NCBI GenBank assembly: GCA_034505955.1
Contig: JAPDQK010000004.1
Span: 97,425 to 161,424, forward strand
Source of the DNA: Zhuqueibacter pondensis
GTDB lineage: Bacteria; Zhuqueibacterota; Zhuqueibacteria; Zhuqueibacterales; Zhuqueibacteraceae
DNA length: 64,000 bases
Direction of reading: 5' to 3'
This document shows positions 44,197 through 53,315 of the stretch, piece by piece; the first letter of the stretch is position 1, and each line of letters starts with the position of its first letter. Made by a program: the position numbers and the translations under genes. The notes under the pieces are model-generated. The model did not search any database. It saw only the letters and a program-made list of their open reading frames with translations, and was not told where the DNA came from.

Positions 44197-46611
44197 ATGA
44201 GTCCCTACAAGGATCGTTTCGTGTCAACTCTCATCTTCATCGGCATCATTTTTCTGTCTTCCCACCTCCACCTGACTGACAGGAAAAATACCGCGCTATT
44301 CAAAAGAGATATTGACTTTAATGAGGATTGGAAATTCAAGCGCTGTGATCCTTCAGAAAACTCGCTTGAGACCTTCAAGGAAATCGATTACGATGATACC
44401 GCTTGGGAGACGGTGACGCTTCCCCATACGCCGCGTATCGAGCCGCTCGTGGTGAATGATCAATGGCAGGGCATCTGCTGGTATCGCAAGAAATTTGCGA
44501 TAGAAGAGATTCACCGGGGTAAAAAAATATTCATCGAATTCGAGGCGGCCATGCAAATCGCCGAAGTGTGGGTCAATGGCAAGCACAAAACGACCCACTA
44601 TGGCGGATACCTGCCGTTTACCATTGATCTCACCGACGATATTCATTTTGACAAACCGAATCTCATTGCCGTCAGATTGGATAACCGGGACAATCCCGAA
44701 GTTCCTCCCGGCAAGCCGCTGAAAGAGTTGGACTTTTGCATGTATGGCGGCTTATATCGGAATATCAAATTGCACCTCACCGACAAACTGCACATTACCG
44801 ATGCGGTGCAGGCGAACAGAGTTGCCGGCGGTGGTATTTTTGTCCGATACCCATTGGTCAAAAACGATCTCGCCCAAGTTTGGGTGCAAACCCACGTTGT
44901 CAATGAGAACAACGAACCGAGAAAATTCAAGGTGATTTCCAGATTATTCGACGACAAGAAAAAACTGATTGCCGAAAAGACCAGCGAGGAAGCAACTCTT
45001 GCATCTTTGGAAGACCGGCACATTGTTCAAATACTGGAAGTGAGCAGGCCAAAGTTATGGCACCCCAATTCACCGCATTTATACGCATTATACTCGCTTG
45101 TGCTTTACAATGACAAAGTCGTTGACAAAGTCGCCACGCGAATCGGGATACGGCATATATCATTCAGCGCGAAGAATGGATTCATGATCAATGGAGAAAG
45201 ATTTTATCTTCGCGGCACCAATCGTCATCAGGAGTATCCGTACCTCGGTTACGCCTTGCCGGACAATGCCCATTATCGCGACGCCTTGAAAATAAAACAA
45301 GCAGGTTTTGATTTTGTCCGCCTGTCGCATTATCCGCACGCAAAGGCATTTATGGAGGCCTGCGATGAGCTGGGCATTTTGGTCATGGATGCCATACCCG
45401 GCTGGCAGTTCTTCGGGAACGAGATCTTTCAGCAAAGAAGCTTGCAAGATTGCCGGGATATGATCCGCCGCGACCGGAATCATCCCAGCGTCATCCTCTG
45501 GGAAGTTTCATTGAATGAATCCGACATGACCAAAGAGTTCATGGAAAAGGCGCATCGCATTGCACACGAAGAATATCCGGGCGATCAATGCTATACCTGC
45601 GGCTGGCAGGATTATGCTTATGACGTCTTCATTCCGGCGCGCCAGCATGCCAAAGCGCCGGAATACTGGAAAACATACGATAACAACAAGCCCCTCTTCA
45701 TTGCGGAATATGGCGATTGGGAGTATTATGCGCAAAACGCAGGGTTCAATCAAGCCGAATTCAAAAATCTCGCGCCGGAAGAACGCACTTCCCGTCAACT
45801 GCGCGGCCATGGCGAAAAACGTTTGCTGCAGCAAGCGCTGAACTATCAGGAAGCGTTCAATGACAATTTGGCTTCGCCGGCAGTCGGCTGCGCCAATTGG
45901 TTGATCTTCGATTATAACCGGGGCTATGCGGATGACCTCGAAGCTTCGGGAATCATTGACATCTTCAGAATTCCCAAATTCGCCTATTACTTTTTCAAAA
46001 GCCAGCGGCCGCCGGACACTTCGCTAAAAATTCCGGGAGAATCGAGCCCGTTCGTGTACATTGCGAATTACTGGAAGGGGAATTCCGATGGGCAGGTGAA
46101 AATTTTCAGCAACTGTCAAACCGTTACGCTTTTTTTGAATGGAAAGGAGATTGCCACGCGGCTTCCGGATCGTGACCTCTATTCCAACAACTTGAAGTAT
46201 CCTCCTTTTAGTTTCAACGTCAATGGATTTCACGCCGGAGAGCTCGAAGCGATTGGATTTGTCAAAGGCAAGCGGGTGGCTTCTCACAAAGTCAAAACCC
46301 CCTTGGAACCATACCGGCTTCACCTGACTGTTGCCGATGACGGCGTGCGACCAAAAGCCGGCAAAAAAGATGTTTTGTTTGTGTATGCTGCTGTCCTCGA
46401 TGAAAATGGCACGTTGGTTCCCACGGCCACCAATACGGTCCGGTTCGAATTGCGCGGCCATGGACGGCTGATTGGTCAAAATCCGATAGATGCGGAAGCC
46501 GGAATTGCCTCGATACTTGTTGAAACGCAGGGTGAAAAAGGAGTGGTTGAGATAAATGCGGCAAGCACCGGGTTGCTTATTATTGAAAAAATCAATATTA
46601 AGGTCGATTAG
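44197..46611 (+). CDS. Glycoside hydrolase family 2 (beta-galactosidase-like), second paralogue
   Basis: An 804-aa protein from ATG 44197 (MSPYKDRFVSTLIFIGIIFLSS). An ATG 99 nt upstream lies in repeat DNA and is rejected. The domain order is the same as in the preceding GH2: jelly roll (NEDWKFKRCDPSENSLETFKEIDYDDTAWETVTLPHTP), Ig-like, TIM barrel with acid/base Glu441 (EVSLNESDMT) and nucleophile Glu504 (FIAEYGDWE), then DUF4982 and Big-like domains. The two paralogues align throughout but have diverged strongly, and this one has an insertion around NAGFNQAEFKNLAPEERTSRQLRGHG. Different linkage or anomer specificity within the same polysaccharide is likely. Confidence 0.92.
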   Translation: MSPYKDRFVSTLIFIGIIFLSSHLHLTDRKNTALFKRDIDFNEDWKFKRCDPSENSLETFKEIDYDDTAWETVTLPHTPRIEPLVVNDQWQGICWYRKKFAIEEIHRGKKIFIEFEAAMQIAEVWVNGKHKTTHYGGYLPFTIDLTDDIHFDKPNLIAVRLDNRDNPEVPPGKPLKELDFCMYGGLYRNIKLHLTDKLHITDAVQANRVAGGGIFVRYPLVKNDLAQVWVQTHVVNENNEPRKFKVISRLFDDKKKLIAEKTSEEATLASLEDRHIVQILEVSRPKLWHPNSPHLYALYSLVLYNDKVVDKVATRIGIRHISFSAKNGFMINGERFYLRGTNRHQEYPYLGYALPDNAHYRDALKIKQAGFDFVRLSHYPHAKAFMEACDELGILVMDAIPGWQFFGNEIFQQRSLQDCRDMIRRDRNHPSVILWEVSLNESDMTKEFMEKAHRIAHEEYPGDQCYTCGWQDYAYDVFIPARQHAKAPEYWKTYDNNKPLFIAEYGDWEYYAQNAGFNQAEFKNLAPEERTSRQLRGHGEKRLLQQALNYQEAFNDNLASPAVGCANWLIFDYNRGYADDLEASGIIDIFRIPKFAYYFFKSQRPPDTSLKIPGESSPFVYIANYWKGNSDGQVKIFSNCQTVTLFLNGKEIATRLPDRDLYSNNLKYPPFSFNVNGFHAGELEAIGFVKGKRVASHKVKTPLEPYRLHLTVADDGVRPKAGKKDVLFVYAAVLDENGTLVPTATNTVRFELRGHGRLIGQNPIDAEAGIASILVETQGEKGVVEINAASTGLLIIEKINIKVD

Positions 46612-46886
46612 ATTCTCGTTTTCTTTAACGTTGAAACTTCCAATTTCTCGAGGTCCTTTGAATGGGCATGGTCCCTGGGAATATGGGAAATAAACACAGC
46701 ACGGACAGCCAAGGTTGACAATTTTCGACAGTCTAATTCCAGGAACTCAAAAGCTGGATGTCTTAAGGGGCAAAACGGGCAAAAAAGGTGCAATAAAGGG
46801 GCATTCCAGAAATGTACACCTTTGACTGATTTAATAGGAAGACGTCTAAACAAAACAAGCAAGAGCCAAGACTATTGGTCAAAACT

Positions 46887-47672
46887 TCACTCATTTGTCT
46901 TGGCGCTGTCTGCCTCAATTATTGTTTCGTCGGGGAACCATTGGATTAAGAGTTCGTTTTTATCTCCGGTTTTTACCTCAATAATCTGCCGTTTCACTCC
47001 AAGTTTCTCGTGCCACATCACAAGATCATATTGTCCGGGCGGCAGCTCTGGTAACTCAAATTTGCCCTCCGTGTTGGTAACGGTGAAGTAGCGATGGGGC
47101 ATCACCAAAACATAGCCGCTCATCCAGTCGTGACCGCTATCCGAACGCAAGCGCAGCAAACCAGGCTTTTCCAGCTTTTGTACTGCGACAGCATTTTTTT
47201 GGGGAAAAGCAAAATGGAAATAGGTTTCTTCCGTATCATTGAAGATATCGAGCGTACTGGTCTTATCCCAGCCGGGGATGAACTCGCGAAGCCTGGCATG
47301 CACACTGTGCAGTATTGGATCGCTGTTGCGAATCACCAACTGACTGCCAACTCCGAGCGCAAGAACATGCGGATGAAAACGACACGCTTTTGTTTCCAAC
47401 TCCAGATCAAGAGCGGGCAAAGTCTCCGGAGTGATGTTGGCAATGAAAACGAGAACGTTCCTTATACCGCCCTTTTTATGAATGAGCAGCGTTTCGTCGG
47501 GTACGCTTTGACCGCAGATTGTACGGTCACGCGTGACGGCATGAGACTCCAATGCCGGCATGCTTCGATTACATAGAACTATGCCTTTAACACGTGCGGG
47601 TGGGTTGATGGCTGCGGTCAAGATAATAACCAAAACCGGCAAAGCCAACAAGCAGGGTCGAAACTTCCTCAT
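46887..47672 (-). CDS. Exported protein with cupredoxin-like and carboxypeptidase-regulatory-like domains
   Basis: A 261-aa exported protein from ATG 47672, with AAGGAG upstream and an N-terminal helix (CLLALPVLVIILTAA). It belongs to a family with KGIVLCNR ... CGQSVPDETLLI, then CRFHPHVLALGVGSQLVIRNSDPILHSVHA, then HDWMSGYVLVMPHRYFTVTNTEGKFELPELPPGQYDLVMWHEKLG. The middle looks like a cupredoxin fold with possible metal ligands, but the Cys usually found just before H-x-W-M is Ser here. The end is a regulatory-like sandwich. These proteins often sit near respiratory or multihaem genes; none is seen here. The function is unknown. Confidence 0.75.
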   Translation of the reverse strand: MRKFRPCLLALPVLVIILTAAINPPARVKGIVLCNRSMPALESHAVTRDRTICGQSVPDETLLIHKKGGIRNVLVFIANITPETLPALDLELETKACRFHPHVLALGVGSQLVIRNSDPILHSVHARLREFIPGWDKTSTLDIFNDTEETYFHFAFPQKNAVAVQKLEKPGLLRLRSDSGHDWMSGYVLVMPHRYFTVTNTEGKFELPELPPGQYDLVMWHEKLGVKRQIIEVKTGDKNELLIQWFPDETIIEADSAKTNE

Positions 47673-47904
47673 GGTCAAACTCCTTGTCATCGGTGAGCGT
47701 ATCTGTTTTCGTCTGGGGAAATCGAGGGATGCAGCGCATGACGACAAAAGTCAATTAAAGCATATTTTTTGAAAATAACAAGAAGGAATTTTGAAAAATC
47801 ATCAAAAAGAAGTTGCATTTATTCGGCGAAGGCCATATTATTGGTTGTAATGGCCCGGCAAATCTGGAATACTTGATACGGTAAAATACCTTCGGAGCAT
47901 TGTC

Positions 47905-48621
47905 ATGGAACTCGATAACAAGATCGCTTTGGTTACTGGCGCCGGTCGTGGCATAGGACGAGCCATAGCGCTGGCATTGGCAAAGGCAGGAGCGAAACTG
48001 GCACTCGCTGCGCGTAACCAGCACGAGTTGGAAAGTGTTGCGCAAGAAATTCAAAAACTCAACACCGAGGCCCTGGTTCTTCCAACCGACCTGCGTGACG
48101 AGATGCAGACGCGCCGTATGGTTATGAAAACAGTCGAACAATTTGGCGCATTGCACATTCTGGTCAACAATGCCGGTCTCGGCTACTTCCGCAGCGTGGC
48201 AGAGATGACCACCGCCGAGTGGGACGAGATGTTTGCTGTGAACATGCGCGCGATTTTTATTGCCACCAACGAAGCGATTCCGCACCTGCGCAAAGCCGGT
48301 GAGAGTTTTGTCATCAACATCGCCTCGCTGGCCGGTAAAAATACTTTTGTCAACGGCGGCGGTTATACCGCGACCAAATGGGCCGTGCGCGCTTTCAGTC
48401 AATGTTTAATGTTGGAGGAAAGAAAAAACGGCATGCGGGTGTTGGTGGTCTGTCCCGGCTCGGTCGATACCAGTTTTGCGACGAGAAGCTCCGGGTCACC
48501 GCATTCCGGCAAAAAAGAAATTGTCCGGCCTGAAGATGTCGCCGAAACGATTGTAATGTCCATCAAAATGCCGCAGCGTACAATGGTGAGCGAGATTGAT
48601 ATTCGGCCGAGCAACCCGTAA
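47905..48621 (+). CDS. Short-chain dehydrogenase/reductase
   Basis: A 238-aa classical SDR. The cofactor site is TGAGRGIGRAIA; the NNAGLGYF structural motif is present; the catalytic Ser is in INIASLAG; Tyr and Lys are in YTATKWAVRAF. Arg38 in AARNQHE suggests NADP(H) preference. The length is typical. The substrate cannot be told. CGGAG precedes the ATG. It is convergent with the aspartic-protease gene. Confidence 0.94.
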   Translation: MELDNKIALVTGAGRGIGRAIALALAKAGAKLALAARNQHELESVAQEIQKLNTEALVLPTDLRDEMQTRRMVMKTVEQFGALHILVNNAGLGYFRSVAEMTTAEWDEMFAVNMRAIFIATNEAIPHLRKAGESFVINIASLAGKNTFVNGGGYTATKWAVRAFSQCLMLEERKNGMRVLVVCPGSVDTSFATRSSGSPHSGKKEIVRPEDVAETIVMSIKMPQRTMVSEIDIRPSNP

Positions 48622-48687
48622 CACCCGCCGGTGTGACTGTTCGATGCGAAGGAGAGGGGAAGACGTGAGAAAACTTGCCCAGGGATT

Positions 48688-49092
48688 TTAAACCAGCGGC
48701 AGCAACGGCCCTTCCGGCGAGCGGGGATTGGGTACAAGTTTTTTTTCGCCGGGCGAAATATGCCAATCCATTTCCTCAAGAGGTACCGCACCCAAGAGAG
48801 GGGTCGTGCCATAGGGCAATTCAACGACATCAGTTCGAGTGGATCTGCCCTGCACTTCGATTTCCGCGATGCCGAACAATCGATAATTGTGCTCGCCGCC
48901 ATCGGCCGTGAAGACCCGAATCGTGTCAACATGTTGAAGCTTCAAACGGGCAATTAAATCTGCCGGCAAAGCCAGACGAATCGCGCCCGTATCCACCAGA
49001 GCATCCCAATTGATCTCTTCGCCCTGTTTTTCCGGCGGTAGAAACTGGTTTTGCCAGTTTCGCAATTTAATTGGAATTGAGAACACGCCCAT
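48688..49092 (-). CDS. Retropepsin-like aspartic protease (clan AA)
   Basis: A 134-aa protein from ATG 49092 (MGVFSIPIKLRNW); an upstream TTG would add eight residues. The active site is ALVDTGAIRLALPADLI, a D-T-G motif with the downstream hydrophobic-hydrophobic-G motif in TPLLGAVPLEEMDW. This is the single-domain, homodimeric retropepsin fold often annotated as clan AA aspartic protease. The C-terminus is proline-rich (LVPNPRSPEGPLLPLV). The role is unknown. Confidence 0.85.
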   Translation of the reverse strand: MGVFSIPIKLRNWQNQFLPPEKQGEEINWDALVDTGAIRLALPADLIARLKLQHVDTIRVFTADGGEHNYRLFGIAEIEVQGRSTRTDVVELPYGTTPLLGAVPLEEMDWHISPGEKKLVPNPRSPEGPLLPLV

Positions 49093-49215
49093 AATAAATT
49101 CTCTATCCTCAAACAAGTTGGATTTCTGGCTATGAGAATGTCCACTAAATAAATATAACGCCTATGTTGACAAAAGTCAACAGGTGCTTTGCTCGTCGCG
49201 ATGTTTGATAAACCA

Positions 49216-49244
49216 TTGACTTTTTATCGGAAAATTCCGATATT
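49216..49244 (+). promoter_or_regulatory. SOD promoter with overlapping palindromic operator
   Basis: TTGACT (49216-49221) and GATATT (49239-49244), 17 bp apart, form a plausible promoter. Between them lies TATCGGAA-AA-TTCCGATA (49225-49242), an 8-bp-arm dyad of the shape used by Rrf2-family regulators such as IscR/NsrR types. Binding there would block the polymerase, which fits redox or Fe-S control of SOD. The regulator assignment is inferred from shape only. Confidence 0.55.
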
Positions 49245-49308
49245 TATATTGTCACAAAATAGCATCACTTCTTGTTTATCATTCACCAACAGGAGATAGG
49301 AGGTTGTC

Positions 49309-49935
49309 ATGGCTTACGAATATAAGCTCACCCCGCGTCCTTATAGTGATGAGGAAGCGAAAGCACTGCTCAAAAACGTCATCAGCCCGGAGACGACAGA
49401 TTGGCATTACAACACGCACCACAAGGGCTACGTCACTGCGCTGAACAATATCGAGAAAGGTCTCGAAACCGCAGATCGTGGCGCAGCCAATGGCAATTAC
49501 AGTGTCATCGGCGAACTGAAGCGCCGTTACACCTGGAATCACGCTGGCGCTCTGTTGCATGATGTCTACTGGGAAGTCATGGGTGGCGATGGTGATCCGT
49601 CCAAAGGGGCAGATATCAAGAAAGCCATCGAAGCGGAGTTTGGTTCTTTCGATAATTGGAAGGCGGATTTTAAAGCCTGCTGCATTTCCGCCAAACTAAG
49701 CGGCTGGGGATTATTGGTTTATGATGCGTTGTGGACCAAGCGGTTGCTCAATATCCTTGTTGACGAGCATCACTATGGTGCGATTTGGGGCGGGATCCCC
49801 CTGATTGCCTGCGATGTTTTTGAGCATGCATATTATCACAAAGACGGACCGAAGCGACCCAATTACATTGACAATTTTATTGCCAACCTGCACTGGGGCC
49901 GCATCAATGAACGCTACCAGAAATTTGTAAAATAA
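49309..49935 (+). CDS. Superoxide dismutase (Fe/Mn family)
   Basis: A 208-aa metalloenzyme converting superoxide to peroxide and oxygen. AGGAGG precedes the ATG. Candidate metal ligands: His in TTDWHYNTHHKGYV, His in YTWNHAGALLHDVYW, and Asp and His in ACDVFEHAYYHKDG. The WGLLVYD segment replaces the common WGWL. The second-shell region differs from E. coli SodA/SodB, so the metal cannot be read safely. No signal peptide, hence cytoplasmic. Confidence 0.92.
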   Translation: MAYEYKLTPRPYSDEEAKALLKNVISPETTDWHYNTHHKGYVTALNNIEKGLETADRGAANGNYSVIGELKRRYTWNHAGALLHDVYWEVMGGDGDPSKGADIKKAIEAEFGSFDNWKADFKACCISAKLSGWGLLVYDALWTKRLLNILVDEHHYGAIWGGIPLIACDVFEHAYYHKDGPKRPNYIDNFIANLHWGRINERYQKFVK

Positions 49936-49991
49936 AATGCGGAATTCCAAAGGGATCGGGCGGATGTGGTAGAATTATTGAAAACAGATAA

Positions 49992-50020
49992 GTCGGCCTT
50001 GGGTTTTTCCCGAGGCCGAC
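49992..50020 (+). terminator. Terminator hairpin after SOD
   Basis: GTCGGCCTTGGG pairs with CCCGAGGCCGAC with one G-T pair around a TTTTT loop. Only a short T-rich TATCTTTA follows, so it may be a modest terminator. Confidence 0.7.
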
Positions 50021-50172
50021 TATCTTTATGGAAGTGCGGGGAGGAGTTGAACTACATCAAAAGAGGATTACCAGTCCGCTGCAGATACTCTTGTCCGGTA
50101 TAATTGACTGTTGTCAAGAAGTAGATTCATGTCAAGCCTTTACCCCGGGACTTTGCAACCTTTTGAAAACGT

Positions 50173-50200
50173 TTGACATTTGGAAAATATTTTTTATATT
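50173..50200 (+). promoter_or_regulatory. Promoter upstream of the Mrp gene
   Basis: TTGACA (50173-50178) and TATATT (50195-50200) are separated by 16 bp. The start would be near 50207, giving a leader of about 118 nt before the Mrp ATG. Confidence 0.65.
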
Positions 50201-50324
50201 GGATTGGTAACAGTCTGTTGAGTTCATGCTTTCGAGGGTTTTTGCCTGCGCCCTCGCCGACGAAAGCATATGTGATCCTTATTATTGAGTGACTCGAACC
50301 GGCAAAATGCGTGGAAGGAGCTCC

Positions 50325-51203
50325 ATGTCCGATATAGCACATGACAAACCACGGATGGCACCACCTCAGCAAGCTCGTCTCAACGTGCCAGGTACAAAAA
50401 ATATTATTGCGGTTGCCAGTGGCAAGGGCGGCGTTGGCAAATCCACTATTGCGGTGAATTTTGCTGTGGCGTTGGCGCAAACCGGTGCGAAAGTTGGTCT
50501 TTTGGATGCGGACATCTATGGCCCGAACGTGCCGATGATGACCGGCACGCTGGGAAATCCCCTGACCAGCACGCATTCCGGTAAAATTGCACCTATTGAA
50601 AAATACGGCTTGAAAATCGTTTCCATTGGTTATGTCAGTCAAGGCGATACTGCAGTCATCTGGCGCGGACCTTTGGTCGGTCGGATGATTCAGCAATTTC
50701 TGACAGATGTCGAATGGGGGGATTTGGATTATTTGATTGTTGATCTGCCGCCCGGAACCGGCGACGCTCAGCTTACACTCGTCCAATCCGTTGCGCTCAC
50801 CGGCGCAGTGATTGTCACCACGCCCCAAGACGTGGCGCTCAGCGATGCGAAAAAAGGTATCAACATGTTCCGCAAAGTGGAAGTGCCGGTGTTGGGTGTG
50901 ATCGAGAACATGAGCTATTTTGCCTGTCCGCATTGCGGCCACCGCACCGAGATTTTTTCGCACGGCGGCGGCAAAGCCGCGGCGGAAAAATTCGGAGTGC
51001 CATTTCTCGGTGAAGTGCCACTCGATCTCCGGATTCGCGAAGGCGGCGATCAGGGCGAGCCGATTGTGGCGCAAAAAGATGATTCGCCGGTGAAGGAAGC
51101 TTTTCGTCACATTGCCGCGCAATTGGTGATCCAAATCAACGCGGTGCGCGCGGAAGCTGAGACAGAAAAGAGTATTCTCGGCAAGGTCTTCACGTTCTCG
51201 TGA
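50325..51203 (+). CDS. Mrp/NBP35-family iron-sulfur cluster carrier ATPase
   Basis: A 292-aa P-loop ATPase from ATG 50325, chosen for its AAGGAG site; an in-frame start 36 nt earlier lacks one. The deviant Walker A is SGKGGVGKST; DADIYGPNVPMM and VDLPPGTGDAQLTL are family hallmarks; CPHC in YFACPHCGHRTEIF supplies the bridging cysteines for a 4Fe-4S cluster. The N-terminal DUF59 domain of longer Mrp proteins is absent. It probably delivers Fe-S clusters to apoproteins in the cytoplasm. Confidence 0.93.
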   Translation: MSDIAHDKPRMAPPQQARLNVPGTKNIIAVASGKGGVGKSTIAVNFAVALAQTGAKVGLLDADIYGPNVPMMTGTLGNPLTSTHSGKIAPIEKYGLKIVSIGYVSQGDTAVIWRGPLVGRMIQQFLTDVEWGDLDYLIVDLPPGTGDAQLTLVQSVALTGAVIVTTPQDVALSDAKKGINMFRKVEVPVLGVIENMSYFACPHCGHRTEIFSHGGGKAAAEKFGVPFLGEVPLDLRIREGGDQGEPIVAQKDDSPVKEAFRHIAAQLVIQINAVRAEAETEKSILGKVFTFS

Positions 51204-51291
51204 GAGAAGATCGCATCTGTGTGCCAGGGAGGAAAATCTTACAAGTCTGTCTTTCATCATTGGTTTTTCCCGTGCAGCTCAAGAGGAACTT

Positions 51292-52368
51292 ATGGCTAAC
51301 TGCAACCTCCCTTCAGACGCCTCTCCGAAGAAGGGTTCCATTCAGGAAGATTCGTTTGTGGTAAATCGAGCCCAGGCGAACTCACATCTTTCGCCCGAGA
51401 AAATTGATGAAAATGCCGCAAGGGGTAAATTGCTGGTAAAATTTTGGGGTGTACGCGGAAGTTATCCCGTCCCTGGTCCCAAAACAGTCAAGTATGGTGG
51501 TAACACCTCCTGTGTCGAGATTCGTAATCCGTATCATCGCATCATCTTGGATGCCGGCACCGGGATCATCGGACTCGGCGATCAAATCCTTGCAGAATAT
51601 CGCGCCAGGATTGCCCGCAGTTCCAACCCCGAGACCTCCGACAACTCGCTGGTTCTGTCGATCTTGCTCAGCCATACGCACTACGACCATATCCACGCCC
51701 TGCCCTTCTTTCAGCCCGCTTATTTGAGTCAAACTTCGCTTTATGTTTTCGGACCCCAGCTTTTGGGCTATGATTTGCGTGAGAGCATTTCCGAGACCAT
51801 GAACGCACGTTATTGTCCGGTGCGTCTCGAAGAAATGAACTCGCATAAAGTGATTGAAAATGCAGCGGACACGGACCGGCTGCTGTTTCAAAACTCCAAC
51901 AAGGTTCCACAATTGATCAGCGCGCGTGAACCTTTGCCCGTGATTCACCACGAGGATCTGTTGGTGAGCATCATGCACAGCTATTCGCATCCCAAGGATG
52001 GTGTTTTTATTTTTCGCGTACAAAACAACGGACACACGGTAGTCTATGCCACTGACACCGAGGGCTACACCGGTGGTGATTCACGCCTCATCAGGTTTGC
52101 GCAGGGCGCGGAGGTTTTGATCCACGACGCGCAATACACCCACGAAGAATACACCGATGTGCGTAATCCGAAGCAGGGCTATGGCCACAGTACCATTGAC
52201 ATGGCCTGCGAGGTCGCCGACAAGGCCCAGGTCAAGCAGCTTGTGCTCTTTCATCACGATCCGCGCCATGACGATGAAAGCATGATGCGTGTGGAAGAAT
52301 ATGCCCGGCGACTTTTCAAAAACGTGGTTGCCGCGCGCGAAGGATTGGAGCTGTGTCTGGGTGAATGA
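51292..52368 (+). CDS. MBL-fold metal-dependent hydrolase
   Basis: A 358-aa protein. After a 45-residue variable N-terminus, the metallo-beta-lactamase domain starts LLVKFWGVRGSYPVPGPKTVKYGGNTSCVEI. It has the metal site SHTHYDHIHALPFF, a later HSYSHPKDGVFIFRV, Asp in VVYATDTEGY, HDAQYTHEEY and a final His in LVLFHHDPRHDD. This layout resembles PhnP/RNase Z-like phosphodiesterases of the beta-lactamase-like family. The substrate is unknown. It lies 88 bp after the Mrp gene in the same direction. Confidence 0.88.
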   Translation: MANCNLPSDASPKKGSIQEDSFVVNRAQANSHLSPEKIDENAARGKLLVKFWGVRGSYPVPGPKTVKYGGNTSCVEIRNPYHRIILDAGTGIIGLGDQILAEYRARIARSSNPETSDNSLVLSILLSHTHYDHIHALPFFQPAYLSQTSLYVFGPQLLGYDLRESISETMNARYCPVRLEEMNSHKVIENAADTDRLLFQNSNKVPQLISAREPLPVIHHEDLLVSIMHSYSHPKDGVFIFRVQNNGHTVVYATDTEGYTGGDSRLIRFAQGAEVLIHDAQYTHEEYTDVRNPKQGYGHSTIDMACEVADKAQVKQLVLFHHDPRHDDESMMRVEEYARRLFKNVVAAREGLELCLGE

Positions 52369-52460
52369 TCTGATCCATTCCCGGATATGGCCTCACCCGG
52401 ATTAACATCCAAATTATGTTGAACTGAATCATTTTCCCTGTTTGCAATGAGGTTTCGGTT

Positions 52461-52976
52461 GTGAACCGAACTGGTCTTATGGCTCACGAGATCACGGCTT
52501 TCGTCGCTGCTTCCACTGCGGAAATGATGGAAATGGTCCTGCCCAATGATGCCAACATTTTGGGCAACATCCTTGGCGGCAAGGTGATGCACCTGGTTGA
52601 CATTTGCGCTGCCACCGCAGCCGCGCGCCATTGCCGGCGCCCCGTCGTCACCGCCAGTATCGATTATCTCGAATTCCACCACCCCATCAAAGTCGGGGAG
52701 ATGATCATCGTCAAAGCGGCCCTCAATCGCGCTTTTACAACCTCCATGGAAATCGGCGCGAAGGTATGGTCGGAAAACTTGCTCACCGGCGCGCGGCAAC
52801 ATACCAGCTCGGCGTATTTGACTTTTGTCGCGCTCGATGATCATGGCAGGCCCACGCAGGTGCCGCCTTATCAACCGGTGACTCCCGAGGAGACGCGCCG
52901 CTGGCACGAGGCGAAAATCCGGCGCGAGCATCGGCTGGTCATTAAGGCGAGGTTGTCGCAATCGAAAGTGGAGTAA
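52461..52976 (+). CDS. Acyl-CoA thioesterase (hot-dog fold, YciA/BACH type)
   Basis: A 171-aa thioesterase that hydrolyses acyl-CoA. The motifs LPNDANILGNILGGKVMHLVDICAATAA (active-site Asp) and VVTASIDYLEFHHPIKVGEMI are diagnostic. GTG 52461 is used because GAGG is 8 nt upstream; ATG 52479 is the alternative and would give 165 aa. The MNT gene starts 4 bp after the stop, so they probably share a transcript. Confidence 0.92.
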   Translation: MNRTGLMAHEITAFVAASTAEMMEMVLPNDANILGNILGGKVMHLVDICAATAAARHCRRPVVTASIDYLEFHHPIKVGEMIIVKAALNRAFTTSMEIGAKVWSENLLTGARQHTSSAYLTFVALDDHGRPTQVPPYQPVTPEETRRWHEAKIRREHRLVIKARLSQSKVE

Positions 52977-52979
52977 CTC

Positions 52980-53315
52980 ATGCGCAATTCAACTGAACAT
53001 GTTGCCCGCATCATCCCACTGATCGTGGAAAGAATCAAAGAGAAATATCAGCCGGACAAAATCATTCTCTTTGGTTCCTATGCTTACGGCAAACCTGATG
53101 CAAGCAGCGATATTGACTTGCTCATCGTCAAAGAGACGCATGAGGCTTTTTACAAACGCTGGGCAGAAGTCTGCCGGATAGTTTCCGACCTGCGTCACGG
53201 CATTCCTTTTTCACCGTTTGTGTTGACGCCAAAGGAATGGCAGTCCCGATTGGAGATAAGTGATCCTTTTATTAAAGAAATTCTGGAAAAAGGGAAAATG
53301 CTGTATGAACGCTAG
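52980..53315 (+). CDS. MNT-type minimal nucleotidyltransferase (antitoxin-like)
   Basis: A 111-aa protein with the nucleotidyltransferase active site LFGSYAYGKPDASSDIDLLIV, a G-S then D-x-D motif, without further domains. It overlaps the following HEPN gene by 11 bp. In known MntA-HepT pairs the MNT protein adds AMP to the HEPN toxin and silences it. The text is intact, so an active enzyme is expected. Confidence 0.88.
   Translation: MRNSTEHVARIIPLIVERIKEKYQPDKIILFGSYAYGKPDASSDIDLLIVKETHEAFYKRWAEVCRIVSDLRHGIPFSPFVLTPKEWQSRLEISDPFIKEILEKGKMLYER

Noticed and set aside
50127..51260. A 377-aa minus-strand open frame over the Mrp gene
   Set aside because: It is a shadow: the Mrp frame has Walker motifs, a ribosome site and a promoter; the antisense protein is His/Arg-rich without family text.
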